Shown: one piece after another, positions 29,209 through 38,175 of the stretch
Layout of the letters: every line of letters starts with the position of its first letter
Numbering within the stretch: the first letter of the stretch is position 1
From: Clostridium sp.
Lineage (GTDB): Bacteria; Bacillota; Clostridia; Clostridiales; Clostridiaceae
Reading direction: 5' to 3'
NCBI GenBank assembly: GCA_017435645.1
Contig: JAFSER010000020.1
Location: 1-64,000, forward strand
Length of the DNA: 64,000 nt
Translations under genes and position numbers: made by a program
Notes under the pieces: generated by a model
What the model was told of the DNA's origin: nothing
Databases searched by the model: none
Seen by the model: only the letters and a program-made list of their open reading frames with translations

Positions 29209-29478
29209 ATGGAAATAAAAGTGAAGGAAATATTAGGTGAAGATATAATTATTGAAGATGCTATATTATTAAGAGAAATTATTAGAAAAAATATAAATTC
29301 TAGGGTCTTATTAGATTTTGAAGGGTTTAAAAGAATTCCAACAACATTTTTTAATATGTTATTTGGAGACCTTATTAATAATTTTGGTAGAGATCTAATT
29401 TTTAAAAAAATTGATGTGAAAAATTTATCAAACTATACTGATTATTCAAGAGTTGTTTTAGGAACAACATTTCAATAA
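29209..29478 (+). CDS. STAS-like (DUF4325) protein
   Basis: 89 residues, resembling the DUF4325 STAS-like family (RVLLDFEGFKRIPTTFFNMLFGDLI, where a conserved Asp and Thr-x-Phe-x-x-x block is typical). Such proteins are often partners of histidine-kinase-like ATPases in anti-sigma-type switches, but no such partner is next to it here. Start: GTG 29185 is in frame, but GGGGGG (29196-29201) precedes ATG 29209, which is chosen. Followed by its own terminator. Confidence 0.8.
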   Translation: MEIKVKEILGEDIIIEDAILLREIIRKNINSRVLLDFEGFKRIPTTFFNMLFGDLINNFGRDLIFKKIDVKNLSNYTDYSRVVLGTTFQ

Positions 29479-29505
29479 GTAAAAAAATATTATTATATTA
29501 AATCT

Positions 29506-29535
29506 TATGGAGCTGTTAAGAAACGGCTCCATATT
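29506..29535 (+). terminator. Terminator after STAS-like gene
   Basis: Hairpin TATGGAGC / GCTCCATA followed by TTTA. Confidence 0.7.
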
Positions 29536-29731
29536 TAATATCTAAGAATAAAAATATTATTAATTTATTGTGATAGCTTTAGCCTTAATTATATATTGTT
29601 TTTACTTGCAAATAATATATAATTACTATAAGAGATAAATAAATTTTCTTAATAGAGAAATTCTTTAGAAGAATTAATAACAGTAAGTATGTAAATAATA
29701 AGTAAGTATTTACATTGAAAGGAGATTTTAT

Positions 29732-30256
29732 ATGAAAAACCCAATAGTAACTATAAATATGGAGAATGGAGGAGTTATAAAAGCTGAATTATATCCAGAA
29801 GTAGCTCCAAATACAGTTAAAAATTTTATAAGCTTAGTAAATAAAGGATTTTATGATGGAGTTATTTTTCATAGAGTAATTCCAGGTTTTATGATACAAG
29901 GTGGTTGTCCAAATGGAAATGGAATGGGTGGTCCAGGATACAGCATAAAAGGTGAATTTACTAGAAATGGATTTAAAAATGATTTAAAACATTCAAAGGG
30001 AGTACTTTCTATGGCAAGAACTATGGTTCATGATTCAGCAGGAAGCCAATTCTTCATAATGGTTGCAGATGCACCACACCTAGATAATCAATATGCTGCA
30101 TTTGGTAAGGTTATAGAAGGAATGGAAGTTGCAGAAGAAATAGTTAAAGCTAAGAGAGATTATCAAGATAAACCTTTCGAAGATCAAAAAATGGTTAAAG
30201 TAACAGTTGATACTTTTGGAGAAAACTATGAGGAGCCAGAAAAAGTTTCAAGATAA
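29732..30256 (+). CDS. Peptidyl-prolyl cis-trans isomerase, cyclophilin type
   Basis: 174 residues, cytosolic (no signal peptide). Cyclophilin core: NFISLVNKGFYDGVIFHRVIPGFMIQGG, the GSQFFIMVADAPHLD block and FGKVIEGM. Catalytic Arg and hydrophobic pocket residues are present. PpiB-like; accelerates proline isomerisation in protein folding. Ribosome site AAAGGAG. Just 24 bases ahead of the DUF3783 gene, so likely co-transcribed. Confidence 0.95.
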   Translation: MKNPIVTINMENGGVIKAELYPEVAPNTVKNFISLVNKGFYDGVIFHRVIPGFMIQGGCPNGNGMGGPGYSIKGEFTRNGFKNDLKHSKGVLSMARTMVHDSAGSQFFIMVADAPHLDNQYAAFGKVIEGMEVAEEIVKAKRDYQDKPFEDQKMVKVTVDTFGENYEEPEKVSR

Positions 30257-30280
30257 TATATAAGGAGAGATGAGGGGGAT

Positions 30281-30649
30281 ATGCTTAGCAATAACAAATG
30301 TATATTAGTTTATAATATACCAAAAGAAGAGATTCAAAATTTAAAGAATGATGGCTTTAAGTTAATAGAAGTAACAGAAGAAATGACTAATATGAGAGTA
30401 ATAGAAATATTAAATGGGTTAAAATTTGAAACTGTAGATAGAGGATTAACTAAAGAAGCTGTTATTTTATTTAATGATTTTTCAGATGAGGAAATTAAAT
30501 CATCTATTTCAATGATTAGACAGAGATTTAAAAATGGAATTTTTGCTGTAGTTACACCTAGTTCTATTGAATGGAGGTTTAGCTATTTAGTTGAACATTT
30601 AATTGAAGAAAGAGAATGGTATTTGAAAAATCAGAAAGGAAGAGCTTAA
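30281..30649 (+). CDS. DUF3783 domain protein
   Basis: 122 residues, matching the clostridial DUF3783 family (N-terminal VYNIPKEEI; IEVTEEM-x-x-M-x-V; C-terminal FAVVTPSSIEW). Cytosolic, function unknown; family members often sit near metal- or redox-related genes. Its TAA is immediately followed by the ATG of the S24-like regulator (TAAATG), so the two are translationally coupled. Confidence 0.85.
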   Translation: MLSNNKCILVYNIPKEEIQNLKNDGFKLIEVTEEMTNMRVIEILNGLKFETVDRGLTKEAVILFNDFSDEEIKSSISMIRQRFKNGIFAVVTPSSIEWRFSYLVEHLIEEREWYLKNQKGRA

Positions 30650-31339
30650 ATGAGTAGAGTTGGGCAGAAGATAAAAGATGCTAGAATAAAAAATGGTTTA
30701 AGCCAAAAAAGCTTAGCCAAGAAACTAGGAGTTGCAGAAAAGTTTATTAATGAAATTGAAACAGGGCGTAGAATTGCCCAAGAATCTTTTATTGATAAAG
30801 CTGCTAAAATATTAAAAGCTGATTTTAATGATATTAGTATGGTTGTAACTGATGAAGCATTAATGGAAGAGAGAAAGAGTATTAAGGAAGCAAATACTAG
30901 TTTTTCTAATAAGGCTAAGGATAATAAGAGTGAAGAAGTATGGACAAATGCTTTTTCTTCTGTATTAAAAAATGTTCCTATATTTGATTATACATTAAAG
31001 AATAATAAAGGATATAAAGAATTACCTATCCATTCAAATAAGGTTGAGGGATTTGCTCAGGATAAGGTTCTATATTTAGAAATTCAAGATGATGAGATGT
31101 CAGGCTTTAGAATGTTAAAAGGTGATTTAGCTTTTTCTAGCTTAGTTAAAGAACCAAGTAATAATGGAATTTTTTTAGTTGATTATAAAGGAAAGAGAGC
31201 AATAAGACAAATAAAGCTTCTAGGAAACTCAAAGGCGTTACTAGTAAGTAATGCTGGAAGTTTATTAACAGAAACTATGAATTTAAACGAAATTTCTGTA
31301 GTTGCAAAATTAGAAAGACTTGAAATAAATTTGAAATAA
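30650..31339 (+). CDS. XRE-type regulator with S24 (LexA)-like C-terminal domain
   Basis: 229 residues. HTH_3 DNA-binding domain about 3-60 (VGQKIKDARIKNGLSQKSLAKKLGV). A charged linker, then a C-terminal S24/signal-peptidase-like beta domain (about 140-229: YLEIQDDEMSGFRMLKGDLAF, then DYKGKRAIRQIKLL). In S24 enzymes the nucleophile Ser sits in G-D/S-S-M; here the position reads DEM, so self-cleavage is unlikely and the domain may act in dimerisation or ligand sensing. Adjacent to, and coupled with, DUF3783. Confidence 0.82.
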   Translation: MSRVGQKIKDARIKNGLSQKSLAKKLGVAEKFINEIETGRRIAQESFIDKAAKILKADFNDISMVVTDEALMEERKSIKEANTSFSNKAKDNKSEEVWTNAFSSVLKNVPIFDYTLKNNKGYKELPIHSNKVEGFAQDKVLYLEIQDDEMSGFRMLKGDLAFSSLVKEPSNNGIFLVDYKGKRAIRQIKLLGNSKALLVSNAGSLLTETMNLNEISVVAKLERLEINLK

Positions 31340-31484
31340 GTAATTCTTAAAATTATAATTAAAAAATTTATAAAGATAACTTAGAAAATCAGTAGATTTT
31401 TAATATTTCTACTGGTTTTTTATTTTATTTATACATATTAATAAAAGTTTATAAACAAAAATAAATTTATCACCTTAATAATAG

Positions 31485-31511
31485 ACATATTTATATTAGA
31501 AACATATATTA
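31485..31511 (+). promoter_or_regulatory. Possible mother-cell sigma promoter of csp
   Basis: AC (31485-31486), 16-bp spacer, CATATATTA (31503-31511): compatible with the SigK pattern (AC-16/17-CATAnnnTA). A similar CATATATTA precedes sleC (39331) and spmA (53558). AT-rich context makes chance agreement possible. Confidence 0.35.
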
Positions 31512-31529
31512 TAAAAAGGAATTTTTGAG

Positions 31530-34500
31530 GTGATAATTATAGAAAATTTAAATTCTACAAATATGGATTCTGGACTTGGTCTAATTCAAAATATACCTAA
31601 AAGTTTATTAAATAAATTAAATTCGGCATTTGATAATAATGATAAAAATATTATAGAGGTAAATATAATTTCTGGTAATACGCCTGAAAATGTAAAAAGT
31701 ATAGTTGAGAGTAATGGAGGAAGTTATATAGATTTAGGTTATGGATTTGGGATTGTAACAATTCCAGTAGAAAACATAGCTTCTCTTGCTAATAGTCCAT
31801 CTATTGAATACATTGAGTTACCAAAACAGCTATATACAACAGATGAGGATAGTAATAGGGCGGCCTGTATTACTTCAGCTCAAAGACAATATAATCTTGA
31901 TGGAGAAGGTGTACTTATAGGTTTTATAGATACAGGTATAGATTATACTCATCCAGGATTTCTTAATGATGATGGAACTACTAGGATAGATTATATTTAT
32001 GATTTAAGTACTGGAGGAAATGTATATAATAAGGAAACTATAAATAATGCTTTGAGTAATACAGATCCATATTCTATTGTACCTTCAAATGATACTGTAG
32101 AGCATGGAACTCATGTTGTAGGAATAGCTTGTGCAGGAGGAAAAATTGATAGGAAATATTATGGAGTAGCACCTAAGGCATCAATTGCTATGGTTAAGAG
32201 TACAAGAGGAAATTTTGCTTTAAGCAGTAATATTATGAGGGGAATAAAATTTTTAATAGATGCGAGTAAAGAGTTAAATAAGCCATTAGTTATTAATATT
32301 AGCCTTAGTACAAATGATGGAGCACATAATGGAACAAGCTTATTAGAAAAGTATATTTCAACAATATCTACATTAGAAAGAGTAACAATAGTAATTGCAG
32401 CTGGAAATGAAGGGGATGCATCTCATCATAAGGGAGGAAGTCTAGAAGCAGAAAATAAAATTTCTATAAATGTTTCAGAAAATGAAGGAGGAATATTATT
32501 AAATTTATATAAACCTGTTTTATCTGATATATCTATTACAATAACTAATCCTTCAGCAGAAACTAGTGGAGAAATTATAGTAAGGGAGGGATATTTTGAA
32601 GGTAGTATAGGAAAGGATAGATATCAAATATATTATTCAGGGGCAAAACCTTTTGATATTATAGGAGAAATTACAATTGCTATATTAAGTAATAATCAAT
32701 ATATATTAGCTGGAGAATGGAAAATTAAAATTAATTTAATAAATGGATATAGTGGTAGATATGATATGTGGTTGCCAATATCAGAAAGCTTAAATATAAG
32801 TACTAAATTTTTAGAACCAACAGTATTGAATACTTTAGGAATCCCTGCAACTGTAACTAATATTATTGCTGTTGGAAGCTATAATTATTTAACTAATAAT
32901 ATATCTTCTTTTAGTGGGAGAGGAAAGCGAACTATATATCAACCTATAAGACCAGATATAGTAGCTCCAGGAGAAGATATAATTTCAACTACACCTAATA
33001 GAAGTTTTGGTTCAAAAACGGGTACATCTATGGCAACACCACATATATCTGGAATAGCAGCTTTAATGATGCAGTGGGGAATAGTTAAAAGAAATGATTT
33101 ATATTTATATGGAGAAAGGCTTAAATATTTTTTGGTTAAAGGAGCTAATAGAAGTAGAACTAATATAACTTATCCTGACCCAAGTTGGGGGTATGGAGAA
33201 GTATGTTTAGATAATACTATGGACATAATGGTTGAGGATATAGGATATAAAAATAGGAGGAATAGTCAATTAAAGGGTAATATGAAAAGAGAAAAAATTG
33301 AAGAAAAGATATATAGATATATAAGTCGTGTTGAAGAGAATATGACTAAAGAAGAGGAGTCAGAACAGATAGGTCTTTATATTGAATATAATTCACAAGA
33401 GCAGCTTCAAAAGATAAATAACATACCTGGAGCATCTGTTGTAGTTTTAGATAATAATTATGCAATAGTTTTTCTACCTTTTAATAAAATTTCAGAAATA
33501 ACTCCATATATAAAGGATATATCAGCTATAGATATTGCAGCTATTTATACATTAGAGCAAACATCTCCAGTAGATGCTAGTGGAGCAAGTTTATTTCATG
33601 ATAATCCTTTATTACAACTTAATGGTAGAGGTGTTATTGTTGGAATAGTAGACACAGGAATAGATTTTTTAAATAATGAGTTTATTAATGAAGATGATAC
33701 TACAAGGGTATTAAGAATATGGGATCAAACTTTAGCAGGAAATGAAACAATATATGGAGTTAATATTGGAGTGGAATATAAAGAAGATGATATAAATAAA
33801 GCAATACAAGAAAGTAAAAATGGTGGCAATCCGTATTCAATAGTAAATAGTAGGGATACTATAGGGCATGGAACATCAGTGGCAAGTTTAGTAGGAGCTA
33901 GAGGATACAATCAAGATGTAGTAGGAGCCGCACCTAATTGTGATTTTGCAGTTGTTAAATTAAGAGAGGCACCAGGGTTTATTCAAAGGCAAGCTGGATT
34001 GGTTGATGTAAAAGAAGGAAGGTATATAAGTATAGAAATAGTTTTAGCAATTAGATATTTATCTAGATTAGCTAGTGAATTAAATAGACCTATGGTTATT
34101 TGCTTAGCATTGGGAAGTAATACAGGTGCTCATGATGGAACTGGGACTATTGAGAATCAAATTGATGAAGTAAGTAAGCAGGTTGGAATTATATGTGTTA
34201 CAGGAACAGGGAATGAAGGAGATACAGATACACATACTGAAGGAAAGTTTGATAGAACTGGCGATGTTAAGACTATAGAGGTTAGAGTTGGTGCTAGTCA
34301 GCAAAATTTAAATTTTCATATATATATTAAGGAACCAGATAGAGTATCTTTAGGAATAGTATCGCCTTCAGGAGAAGTAATAGATAAGATACCTGCTAAA
34401 TTAAATAGAGTTGAAAATGTTAATTTTATATACGAAGGAACTAAAATGAAAATAACTTACTTATATCCTGATCCAATTACAGGATCTGAGGTAATAAGTA

Positions 34501-35156
34501 TAGAGGCTAGAGGATTAAAAGAGGGAATATGGCAATTTAAGCTATATGGTGATTATATTATTGATGGACGATATTGGAGTTGGTTACCACAAAGAAGTCT
34601 ACTGGATTCAGAAACTAAATTTTTAAGTCCAAGCCAATATACAACCTTAACTATACCTGGAACATCAAGAAATGCTATTGTTTCAGCATTTTACAATCAA
34701 GATAATAATGCAGTAGTAGGAGAATCAGGAAGAGGATTTACTAGAGATGGAAGAGTTAAACCAGATATTGCAGCAGGAGGAATAAATGCTCTAGTAACTT
34801 CAGTTGGAGGAGGAACTAAAACTATTAGTGGTTCATCAGTAGCGACAGCAGTTACAGCAGGATGTTGTGCACTTTTATTGCAGTGGGCTATTGTAGATGG
34901 TAATGATAAAAATGCTTATTCAACAGAAATAAGAAGTTATTTAATTAGAGGAACAGAAATGAGAGTAGGAGAAACCTATCCGAATGAGCAATGGGGATAT
35001 GGAGCTTTAAGTATGAAGAGAGTATTTGATGCCTTAAGGGAAAATGTATCAAACAGGGGTGAAAGTAATACTAATAATAAAAGGTATGATATAGGTAAGA
35101 TGCTTTCAAGAAAGGAAAATTATACAGGAGATTTATTTATAAGGGAGCTTAAATAA
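31530..35156 (+). CDS. Csp-type germination protease with two subtilisin domains in tandem
   Basis: 1208 residues, two complete S8 subtilisin units. First: prodomain about 30-105, catalytic D134 (DTGID), H192 (HGTH), oxyanion N293, S500 (GTSMATPH). Second: prodomain-like part about 605-690, D708 (DTGID), H780 (HGTS), N895, S1103 (GSSVATA). Both triads look intact, though the second Ser motif lacks the usual Pro. Csp proteases convert pro-SleC to active cortex hydrolase at germination. In C. difficile CspBA is a fusion whose CspA half is catalytically dead; here neither half is. GTG start nine bases after AAAAGGA; sleC follows 4 kb later. Confidence 0.85.
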   Translation: MIIIENLNSTNMDSGLGLIQNIPKSLLNKLNSAFDNNDKNIIEVNIISGNTPENVKSIVESNGGSYIDLGYGFGIVTIPVENIASLANSPSIEYIELPKQLYTTDEDSNRAACITSAQRQYNLDGEGVLIGFIDTGIDYTHPGFLNDDGTTRIDYIYDLSTGGNVYNKETINNALSNTDPYSIVPSNDTVEHGTHVVGIACAGGKIDRKYYGVAPKASIAMVKSTRGNFALSSNIMRGIKFLIDASKELNKPLVINISLSTNDGAHNGTSLLEKYISTISTLERVTIVIAAGNEGDASHHKGGSLEAENKISINVSENEGGILLNLYKPVLSDISITITNPSAETSGEIIVREGYFEGSIGKDRYQIYYSGAKPFDIIGEITIAILSNNQYILAGEWKIKINLINGYSGRYDMWLPISESLNISTKFLEPTVLNTLGIPATVTNIIAVGSYNYLTNNISSFSGRGKRTIYQPIRPDIVAPGEDIISTTPNRSFGSKTGTSMATPHISGIAALMMQWGIVKRNDLYLYGERLKYFLVKGANRSRTNITYPDPSWGYGEVCLDNTMDIMVEDIGYKNRRNSQLKGNMKREKIEEKIYRYISRVEENMTKEEESEQIGLYIEYNSQEQLQKINNIPGASVVVLDNNYAIVFLPFNKISEITPYIKDISAIDIAAIYTLEQTSPVDASGASLFHDNPLLQLNGRGVIVGIVDTGIDFLNNEFINEDDTTRVLRIWDQTLAGNETIYGVNIGVEYKEDDINKAIQESKNGGNPYSIVNSRDTIGHGTSVASLVGARGYNQDVVGAAPNCDFAVVKLREAPGFIQRQAGLVDVKEGRYISIEIVLAIRYLSRLASELNRPMVICLALGSNTGAHDGTGTIENQIDEVSKQVGIICVTGTGNEGDTDTHTEGKFDRTGDVKTIEVRVGASQQNLNFHIYIKEPDRVSLGIVSPSGEVIDKIPAKLNRVENVNFIYEGTKMKITYLYPDPITGSEVISIEARGLKEGIWQFKLYGDYIIDGRYWSWLPQRSLLDSETKFLSPSQYTTLTIPGTSRNAIVSAFYNQDNNAVVGESGRGFTRDGRVKPDIAAGGINALVTSVGGGTKTISGSSVATAVTAGCCALLLQWAIVDGNDKNAYSTEIRSYLIRGTEMRVGETYPNEQWGYGALSMKRVFDALRENVSNRGESNTNNKRYDIGKMLSRKENYTGDLFIRELK

Positions 35157-35280
35157 TATTAATGTATTAATAACAGATGAAAATAATAGAATTTAAAGAA
35201 TGAATAGACACTGTAGATAGCTTTATATTTTGAGGATAGTAGTTAATTTCGTGTATAGACTTATTTACTTTTTAAGATAA

Positions 35281-35326
35281 ATACCCATAAATAGCTATAT
35301 TGAATAGCAATTTATGGGTAATTTTG
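35281..35326 (+). terminator. Terminator of csp
   Basis: Long imperfect hairpin TACCCATAAATAGCTAT / ATAGCAATTTATGGGTA followed by ATTTT. Nothing else identifiable in 35157-35469. Confidence 0.75.
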
Positions 35327-35469
35327 GCATATAAAATTAAATTATTATATAAATTTATACTTAATTATTATAAAAAATAATAAGGTTTTATTTTAAGTAA
35401 GGCTTTAGTACCTGTTTATATTGGAAGTAAATATATTTTTTAATAAGAAATTTTATTTACTCTATTCTT

Positions 35470-36930
35470 TTAATAATTATTTTTTGAGACTGATAATGTT
35501 GGCTTTATATAATCTTTTTTTTGTAGTTTACCATTTATCACAAACTTTTCTTCTCTATCTGTTAATTCTCCTATTAAAAGATTCCTTAGTTTATTTACAA
35601 CATCTGCAAATTTAGGATTATTAATTTCATCTTTTAGTTCATCTGGATCATTTTTTAAATGGAAGAGTTGTTCTTTATTTTTTATTGGAAACCATACATA
35701 CTTCCATTCTTTTGTAACAATAAATTGATTAGAGTACTCTCCAAAGCTATGTTCTCCATGAATATAATCTCTTAATGTATAATCTTTATTATATAAGCAT
35801 TCCTTAAAGCTTTTTCCATCGATATTAGGAATTTCTTTTTGAACAGCTAAATCTACTAAGCTTGGAAATATATCTCTCATTTCTACTAATTCATTAATGT
35901 TTTTTATATCTCCTTTTAATATATTTCCCGGGTCATATAAAAATAATGGAATATGAATACTTCCTTGATAAGGATATGCTTTTCTAAATAAATTATGTTC
36001 TCCTAATTGGTCCCCATGATCGGATAAGAAAATTATTATAGTATTTTTATCAAGTCCATGTTCTCCTAATGATATTAAAAATCTACCAATTTGATGATCG
36101 ATATGAGTTATTAATCCATAATAAGCAGCGATTAATCTTTTTAATTCCATCTTTTTCAGCTTTCCTATTGTAGCTATTGTAGTAAGAGGAATGTTATCTG
36201 CAATACTTTCTGCCCAATCTCCAATTTTAGCATCAGGTAATTCATTAAGCATATTCATATACATATTAAAATAATAGGTTGGTGGGTCTAATGGAGAGTG
36301 TGGTCTTGTAAAGGACATTTTAAGGAAAAATGGAACATCTTTATCTCTTTTTTTCAAAAATTCAATACTCTTTGTTACTACCCAATTAGTTTGATGAAGT
36401 TCTTCTTCATGTTGCCAAGGCCTTGCCACCCATGAATTACAATCTAATCCATTATCCATTAAATCTAAGGAACTTCCTTTTTTTTCTCTAAACCAACTAA
36501 GATAATCATCTATATTTTCAAATTGGTCAACATAGGGTTTATCATATTTTCTAGAAAAGTGTAAATACCCATCATGTAATTGTACATGTTCAAATCCTAG
36601 TCTATTTCTTTCTGGATATACATGCATTTTACCTATACATTCAGTTTGATAGCCTAAGCTAGTAAATTCTTTAGCTAATGTATTTTCGTATCTCCATGGA
36701 ATGCCATCTTCATAGCCTACTCTTCCATGATTCTTTTGTGATAATCCTGTCATTAATGCAGCTCTTGAAGCAATACAGCTTGGCACAGCAGTATAGGCAT
36801 TTTCAAAGTTATATCCTAAATTAGCCATCATATCTAAATTAGGAGTTGAAATAAGTTCATTACCATTTGCACCTAAGCAATCATACCTCATCTGATCTAC
36901 CATCATTAAAATAATATTTGGTTTACTCAA
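35470..36930 (-). CDS. Cys-type sulfatase (formylglycine-dependent)
   Basis: 486 residues, no signal peptide, so apparently intracellular. Alkaline-phosphatase-fold sulfatase: MMVDQMRYD with the metal-binding Asp; modification site SCIASRAALMTG, with C52 to become formylglycine (C-x-A-S-R, the type handled by anSME); FLSDHGDQLGEH metal site; SFTRPHSPLDPP. Resembles the aryl/choline/sulfoglucosamine sulfatase branch; substrate not readable. TTG start behind GGGAG. The maturase gene lies divergently about 1.2 kb away. Confidence 0.9.
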   Translation of the reverse strand: MSKPNIILMMVDQMRYDCLGANGNELISTPNLDMMANLGYNFENAYTAVPSCIASRAALMTGLSQKNHGRVGYEDGIPWRYENTLAKEFTSLGYQTECIGKMHVYPERNRLGFEHVQLHDGYLHFSRKYDKPYVDQFENIDDYLSWFREKKGSSLDLMDNGLDCNSWVARPWQHEEELHQTNWVVTKSIEFLKKRDKDVPFFLKMSFTRPHSPLDPPTYYFNMYMNMLNELPDAKIGDWAESIADNIPLTTIATIGKLKKMELKRLIAAYYGLITHIDHQIGRFLISLGEHGLDKNTIIIFLSDHGDQLGEHNLFRKAYPYQGSIHIPLFLYDPGNILKGDIKNINELVEMRDIFPSLVDLAVQKEIPNIDGKSFKECLYNKDYTLRDYIHGEHSFGEYSNQFIVTKEWKYVWFPIKNKEQLFHLKNDPDELKDEINNPKFADVVNKLRNLLIGELTDREEKFVINGKLQKKDYIKPTLSVSKNNY

Positions 36931-37066
36931 AAGGCTCCCTTCTTTCTGATATAAAATTAAAAATATAGTATATTTGTTTTGCGAATTTTAAGATAAGAAT
37001 TTTTTATTTGTAAAATTAGTTAGTGTAGTTAAGTTATTTTTTTTTTATGATACTTATTGTAGTTAT

Positions 37067-37117
37067 AAATTTATTTTTAATAAAAATAAATTTAAAAATA
37101 AATTTAAAAATAAATTT
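37067..37117. repeat. 12-bp tandem repeat with an inverted copy
   Basis: AAAAATAAATTT three times exactly (37082-37117), preceded by its inverted copy AAATTTATTTTT (37067-37078), so a 12-bp hairpin can also form. The rest of 36931-37338 is AT-rich, with nothing else I can identify. Confidence 0.75.
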
Positions 37118-37338
37118 ATATTATGATTTCTTATTTTATTATATTTTACATATAAATCCAATATAGATAAGTAAAAATTAAATTAAAAGGATTAGTCTTT
37201 TGGCGATGGGTACTTTAAATAATATATACCATAATTTAGTAGGTAAATGATATAATATTATTGTTAGAAGTAATTGGAAATATATATTTGAATTTAATAA
37301 TTAATATATAAATTTTATTTATAAAGTTAGGAGGATAT

Positions 37339-38124
37339 ATGGAGATAATTTATTTTATTATTGCTTTAGTATCATCTTTAATAGGAGCTATTAGTGGAAT
37401 TGGGGGAGGAATTATAATAAAGCCGGTAATGGATTCTATAAGTGTTATGAGTATATCTACTATAAGCTTTTTATCAGGGTGTACTGTTTTGACAATGACT
37501 ATAACTTCATTAATACGAAATAAAAAAAGTGAGGCTAGAGTAAAGATTAATTATGGTATTACAGCTTATTTAGCAATAGGATCAGCTTTAGGTGGTGTAA
37601 TAGGAAATATATTATTTGATTTTATAAAAAATAATATATTTAGTGAGGATATAATTATAATTATTCAATCGTTAATTTTATTAATTATAAATATTATAAT
37701 TATAATTTATATGAAAAATAAAAGTAGGATAAAAACGTTAGATATAAATAATAAGTGGATTTGTAGTCTAATTGGACTTACTTTAGGAATAATATCATCA
37801 TTTTTAGGAATTGGCGGAGGCCCATTAAATATTGCAGTATTATATTATTTTTTATCCATGAATGCAAAAGAATCTACTATAAACTCATTATTTATAATTT
37901 TCTTTTCTCAAGTTACAAGCTTAGGAACTACGCTATTATCATGGGATATACCAAAATTTAAATTGATATTTTTAGTTTTGATGTGCTGTGGAGGTGTTAT
38001 AGGAGCTCTAGCTGGAAGCAAAATTGCTAAGAATATGAACAATTCTAAAACAGAAAAGTTTTTTATGGGAGTGCTTTTTATGCTTATCTTTATAAATATA
38101 TTTAATATCATAAAGTGTATTTGA
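37339..38124 (+). CDS. TauE/SafE family anion exporter
   Basis: 261 residues, eight hydrophobic helices in two homologous halves; the family's repeats are visible as IGAISGIGGGIIIKPVM at the start and the ISSFLGIGGGPLNIAVLYYF block in the middle. TauE/SafE proteins move sulfite, sulfonate or related anions. Between a sulfatase and the sulfatase maturase, export of released sulfate/sulfite is the natural guess. Runs into the maturase gene 51 bases later, so probably co-transcribed. Confidence 0.85.
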   Translation: MEIIYFIIALVSSLIGAISGIGGGIIIKPVMDSISVMSISTISFLSGCTVLTMTITSLIRNKKSEARVKINYGITAYLAIGSALGGVIGNILFDFIKNNIFSEDIIIIIQSLILLIINIIIIIYMKNKSRIKTLDINNKWICSLIGLTLGIISSFLGIGGGPLNIAVLYYFLSMNAKESTINSLFIIFFSQVTSLGTTLLSWDIPKFKLIFLVLMCCGGVIGALAGSKIAKNMNNSKTEKFFMGVLFMLIFINIFNIIKCI

Positions 38125-38175
38125 TATTAACCTTTAAAGGAATACTATTTTATATATGAAAAGAGGGATTGGCGA

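Noticed and set aside
29690..29717. TGTAAATA / TATTTACA inverted repeat before the cyclophilin as an operator
   Set aside because: Imperfect, in AT-rich sequence, no known regulator motif.
36931..37338. Riboswitch before the TauE/SafE gene
   Set aside because: No recognisable conserved core; only repeats and AT-rich sequence.
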